Source of the DNA: Glebionis coronaria
Lineage: Eukaryota > Streptophyta > Magnoliopsida > Asterales > Asteraceae
Assembly (NCBI GenBank): GCA_025667525.1
Contig: JANFOE010000053.1
Span: 436,501-500,500, forward strand
Direction: 5' to 3'
Length of the DNA stretch: 64,000 nt
Below are positions 60,131 through 64,000 of this stretch, one piece after another. A program made the position numbers and the translations under genes. Position 1 is the first letter of the stretch, and each line of letters opens with the position of its first letter. Under the pieces are notes generated by a model that was given only the letters and a program-made list of their open reading frames with translations, did not search any database and had not been told where the DNA came from.

Positions 60131-61257
60131 GCCAAGTTCGTATCTTTTAATTTAATGTTTACAAAGATGATCAAAACCATTTAAAAGATATTGAATGCTA
60201 AAATAACTTCCAAATGTAAATAGGTTTCAAAATTATTGTTCAATCACCTTCAAATTTCAAACTTATTTGTTTACTTTAAGCTTACAAACTTTTAGGGAAT
60301 GATATATTAATATTGAGATCAAAGGTTGACTTAGATGATCGTATATTATTGAATGAATATTTTTATATTTGTTCAAATTTTATGTCACTTGAATTGTGAT
60401 TGTATACGAATTGTGATATGTATCTGATTATTTTTAAAGCCATTAAACCCCATACACTAGCAAGGTTTGCATACTTTTTGTGACCACGAAAGCAAATAGA
60501 TTATGGGGTTTAATAAACAATTAGCCATTTTTAGGTGAATATAGATGTTAATGAGTTTATGTTATATTTACAGAAAGTGATTGATGTGTTTGGTGCAATA
60601 GAACACAAGAGCCTTGACAATGGGTGTAACTGGTAACCATTCTTCACTATCCCTTTTATACAATAAGATTTTCTATTAAGCTCCGTATATAATTCGACAT
60701 CTTTTGATCATGCTTTATGTTGACATGCAAGTGAACGATGTCCCCTTAAAGGCACTAATGAAATATGGTAGTGACATCACATGTATACTTTTTAAATCAT
60801 GTTCTTATAAGTTATTGAAAGAGTAGTTTATCGTTCAAGGCCTTTGTCGATAATGGGGCCCTTTGCCTATATGATAATGAATCAAAATTTTGGCATGAGC
60901 TTACCCAAACACCCAATGGCGGATCTTAGTAGGGGCCAGCCACACCCTAACGGATAAACTAATGTTGCGCTTTGGGTTATGAGTTGCAGCTCTACTCCAT
61001 GTTGGGAACACTAGACTGATTTCCTCGGTTGGCTTTCAAAATTTGTTTTATTTGTAATTCGTTTATATATATTCATCGTTCTTAACACTGGATGTTTCAT
61101 ATCTTACTATGGATGTATGGTCACGTTATTAAGTTTAGAGTTTGTATAGTTATAAAGTTTGTTTTGTATGACCTAAAACGAACCTTCAGTTCTTTAAATT
61201 CTCGAAACTATCTGAAAATAGTACTAATAATTAGCGACGGTTTTTACCGTAAACAAA
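60131..61257. other. Host spacer
   Basis: No gene recognised. The segment 61131-61176 (GTTTGTATAGTTATAA core) recurs at 63561-63606. Confidence 0.5.
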
Positions 61258-61460
61258 ATACGGCCCATTATATATGTAGAACAAAATTAGCAGAGCCCAT
61301 TATACCATCTTGTATTTAGTGTTTAAATAAATTAAAAGGTGAGAGATATTAACAAAATCCGCTGTAGCATATTGTCAAAAACATATCGCAATTAACAATA
61401 TTGTTAAAGCTATAGTTTCTCGGCTCCTCCTAGGGGTCCCAGGTTGGAGTCCTGGCAGCG
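61258..61460. repeat. Dispersed repeat with tRNA-like part, copy B
   Basis: Counterpart of 33541-33720. Ends with TCCCAGGTTGGAGTCCTGG, a B-box-like and T-arm-like sequence, followed by a T-rich run (61468-61500). Confidence 0.5.
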
Positions 61461-61854
61461 GTAATATTTTTTTCAAACTTTTTAATATTCTCTTTTTTCT
61501 CTTAAATATTTTCTATAATACTGTTTTTATATCTTTATAGAAAAGGTTTATTGTTTAACAACACGGTACATAACTTTGCCCTTATTTGTGTTCCCACAGG
61601 TAATTTTACTGCAACCTCAACAGAATATTGGTCATGGCACCTCAAAAGGACTCGTTTTCAATTGGCCACGGACTAGGCCCATAAGATCTCCGACTGAATC
61701 CAAGAGCTCTTGTATCTATCCTCTTTGGTGGCCCAGCTTCGCCTAGCCCTTGTGCCCGATACTTGGGAATGTTTGGTAGATGACACACTGACTTTTTCAG
61801 TCAAAGAAATGAGAGCATGTTGATTGGCCTGGCAAAAGACCACAATAAACATTA

Positions 61855-62379
61855 TACCACCAGTACAACTGCAGACAACTTGAGGCAGTCTATGAAACAT
61901 TTACCAGAATAAACATGTAATGGATTCCTCTAAAATTCATTATCTAGTTTTTACTAGCAGACGCGCTACCTATTATACTTCCATCATCATCACTTGAAGA
62001 TGCCTATAGTCAATGCATCATGCAACCTCCTTGCATACCTTTAATGGTTTCGTTATCATCCTTCCAGAAATTGTTCAGATAATCAACAATAAATTGAAAG
62101 AATATAAATACACAGTCATGACCACAATATCACAATAATGTACCTTCTTCCTTTATGAAGGTGATTGTTTGTAGTCGATTAATATGTAATGCTCTCAACA
62201 AATAATTCAAGTCACTGAAGTGATTTGTACCATCAAAAGGGGAAGAGAGAACGAACTTAATATTAGTCTGCTCTTGATCTTCTTGTTGAAGTAGCTTCGA
62301 TCATATGCAAACTGAAAACAAAATAGCAAAAGACGACAAGGTTTAATAGATACAATTGGTAACTTTACGCAACCATGGG
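61855..62379. repeat. Dispersed direct repeat, copy B
   Basis: Counterpart of 118-630, 61.7 kb away in the same orientation. Exon-like part on the minus strand: 62311-62144, with a TTTTGTTTTCAG acceptor and GTACAT donor; the conserved frame reads SSPFDGTNHFSDLN and ITFIKEE. The same in-frame TGA near the acceptor is present, so both copies share this defect or the frame is used differently. Confidence 0.65.
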
Positions 62380-63295
62380 TTTTCTGGTATACCAGCAGCA
62401 AACGACTGAATTCTTTTGTTGCTATACTATGATACAAACCTGTACCAACAGACGACTGTGTCGTCGTGAACCTGGAATGCTTGGGTTAGGACTTAGGAGT
62501 AGGAGACAGAAGGTTAGAGAAACCATGTCTTAAATCAAACCATGTCTTAAATCAAACCATGCCTCAAATCAAGTGATGAACAGATGGTGTTGATATCTCA
62601 ACAAGCATAAACCGATTGAAAAGTTTATTTTTGTATCAGTTAAACACAACATTGTGCAGTAAACCAATTGGCATGTCTATTTTTGTTGCATTTAGGCAAA
62701 TGTGCCATACAAAACGTATCTTGAGTTCAACAAGGTGGCTATGTGCAGTAAACAAGTTTATTTTGTATCATGAGGAGTCATTTTATTGATTATGTTTTGT
62801 GATATGTATTTATAATAAACAAATAGCTTTCTGATCGACATGAATCTTGTTCCCAAACGATTATCTATTGAGAACAAAGGTACATAATCGTTTGAAAATG
62901 ACCATTTTCAGCCAATGTATAAACTTGGTGTAGATGTATGCGCTTGGCCAGTTTTGAAAATGTCCAGACAATATCATTTGTACCTCCTGATGGGGAGCCT
63001 TTGACCTCATGACATATCGACTTAGTACTCAGTTGATCTCAGAATTCTCTTTGCCCTTATCTTTATTTGTATAGATATGAACGGTTTCGGACGAGGTACA
63101 GCCACTCATATGTTATGGTAAAAGCTCGGGGCCAATTCAAGGAGCGTTGGTATATAGTATTTCCATTTTGATATTAGGTCAGATTTTGTGGATGAAACTT
63201 GAAACCAATAAATTGACTTGCTTATTTAACGGAGAAACCTATTCTTTTTATCATACAACTTTCAAAAAGTAAAGTTATAAAAAAAAAATACAATG
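62380..63295. other. Host spacer
   Basis: No gene recognised. A 17-bp unit CCATGTCTTAAATCAAA is repeated three times at 62523-62573. Confidence 0.6.
63280..63290 (-). terminator. Pol III terminator of tRNA-His-like gene
   Basis: Run of T on the minus strand about 6 bases past the tRNA 3' end. Confidence 0.6.
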
Positions 63296-63367
63296 TGTGG
63301 CTGCTGGGATTCCAGCCCAGGTCACCACGGCCACAACGGGGTATTCTAACCACTAAACTACAGCCAC
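63296..63367 (-). tRNA. tRNA-His (GTG), probably decayed
   Basis: 72 nt on the minus strand matching plant nuclear tRNA-His. The acceptor stem GTGGCTG/CAGCCAC is perfect, the anticodon loop is TTGTGGC (anticodon GTG), and the T-stem is CTGGG/CCCAG. Two departures: one mismatch in the anticodon stem (CCCCG opposite CGTGG), and G instead of the invariant C in the T-loop (CTGGAAT), which also weakens the B box. A run of ten T follows downstream on the minus strand, a Pol III terminator. The two changes suggest a pseudogene or a weak gene. Confidence 0.75.
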
Positions 63368-63617
63368 ATTGTTATTGATCAACTAAATATGCTATACTTA
63401 ACGACAAATTAGAATGGTTTGGCCCCCGTAAAAAAATGAAGTTTGTTTATCAATCTACCTTGAGTAATAATAATGAATACAAATATGTCGATTGTCGAAT
63501 TCGGATATTAGGCTCCGCATCAATGTGCGCGCGGTCGCGTAATACATCACGTTAGTACTATTTTAGAAGTTTGTATAGTTATAATGTTTGTTTCGTATAG
63601 ATTTACAAGTATAAAAG

Positions 63618-63786
63618 ATAACGAAATAATGAAAAATTCACCTACGAATTGTGAAAAGGAAGCAAGGATGAAGAAATGACAATGGCGAAAACGGTATGAA
63701 GCACGTGAAATTTTTTCGCCATTGTCATTTCTTCATCCTTGCTTCCTTTTCACAATTCGTAGGTAAATTTTTCATTATTTCGTTAT
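63618..63786. ncRNA. Near-perfect 74-bp inverted repeat, candidate small-RNA hairpin
   Basis: The left arm 63618-63691 and right arm 63713-63786 are reverse complements with a single mismatch (in ATTCACC versus ATTTACC), around a 21-base loop. Part of the loop, GAAGCACGTGAAA, also occurs at 63866-63878 outside the hairpin. No terminal-inverted-repeat transposon signature or target duplication is evident. It could be a young inverted duplication, a foldback MITE or a young MIR/siRNA locus. Confidence 0.6.
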
Positions 63787-64000
63787 ATTTTAGAAGCTTG
63801 TTAGTAGCATACTATTATACATGTCTTATAAATCTAATAGTTGATCTTTGGCCCATCAATGTAGAAGCACGTGAAAGCTCTAAATGTTGTGTTATGGGTG
63901 AATCTGGCCGCAAAAGTTATTTACTCGAGTGTATAAAAGTTATGAATTCACTTGGTACTAAGCTTAGTTATTAACATGCATTTTAGGTCCTTAGCATAAA
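63787..64000. other. Host DNA to window end
   Basis: No gene recognised; includes the second copy of the GAAGCACGTGAAA word. Confidence 0.5.

Noticed and set aside
63696..63974. 92-residue ORF
   Set aside because: Starts in the loop and runs through one arm of the inverted repeat; no recognisable domain.

Overview
The window is intergenic, repeat-dense nuclear DNA from a flowering plant. The evidence is plant-type LTR retrotransposons of the Athila lineage, a CACTA (En/Spm) transposon with tnp2 and TnpA-like genes, plant GT-AG introns, a plastid rps18 fragment and a defensin-like peptide gene. Composition and repeat families would fit a large-genome eudicot, possibly a daisy-family species, but that is a guess. 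Almost all annotation comes from mobile elements whose ends I could fix from terminal repeats and target-site duplications (TSDs).

Layout. 1-1835: host flank, including a segment that recurs at 61.9 kb. 1836-20353: a plus-strand Athila-type Ty3/gypsy element (TSD AACAT, broken gag-pol), carrying inside its 3' untranslated part a minus-strand non-coding LTR element at 10769-17939 (TSD TCAAA). 20359-21034: host DNA with a plastid rps18 pseudogene. 21040-32072: a second, minus-strand Athila-type element (TSD CTTGC). 32078-35184: host DNA with tRNA-like repeats and a 220-bp tandem repeat. 35188-49146: a 14-kb CACTA transposon (TSD TAA) with decayed tnp2 and TnpA-like genes, a 1.8-kb Mutator-like foldback inside an intron (TSD AATAAACTA), several tandem-repeat arrays and an intact small GRF zinc-finger ORF. 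49150-49980: host DNA with two paralogous long foldbacks; the CACTA element sits in this duplicated array. 49986-57533: a Ty1/copia-type LTR element with a non-coding interior (TSD CATTT). 57539-64000: host DNA with the one convincing intact host gene, a defensin-like secreted peptide (59695-60042, minus, one intron), a tRNA-His(GTG)-like gene and a near-perfect 74-bp inverted repeat.

How it fits together. Removing the elements in order of nesting rebuilds a much shorter host locus. Both Athila copies have decayed gag-pol reading frames (frameshifts, stop codons, and in the second copy a changed catalytic integrase residue), so neither is autonomous, although promoter, primer-binding site and polypurine tract remain visible. 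The two Athila copies face each other tail to tail about 680 bp apart. The CACTA transposase genes are also broken. In contrast, the GRF ORF inside it, the defensin-like gene and the foldback loci look structurally intact. These, and the repeated G-rich/hairpin module in the Athila 3' regions, deserve the closest look.
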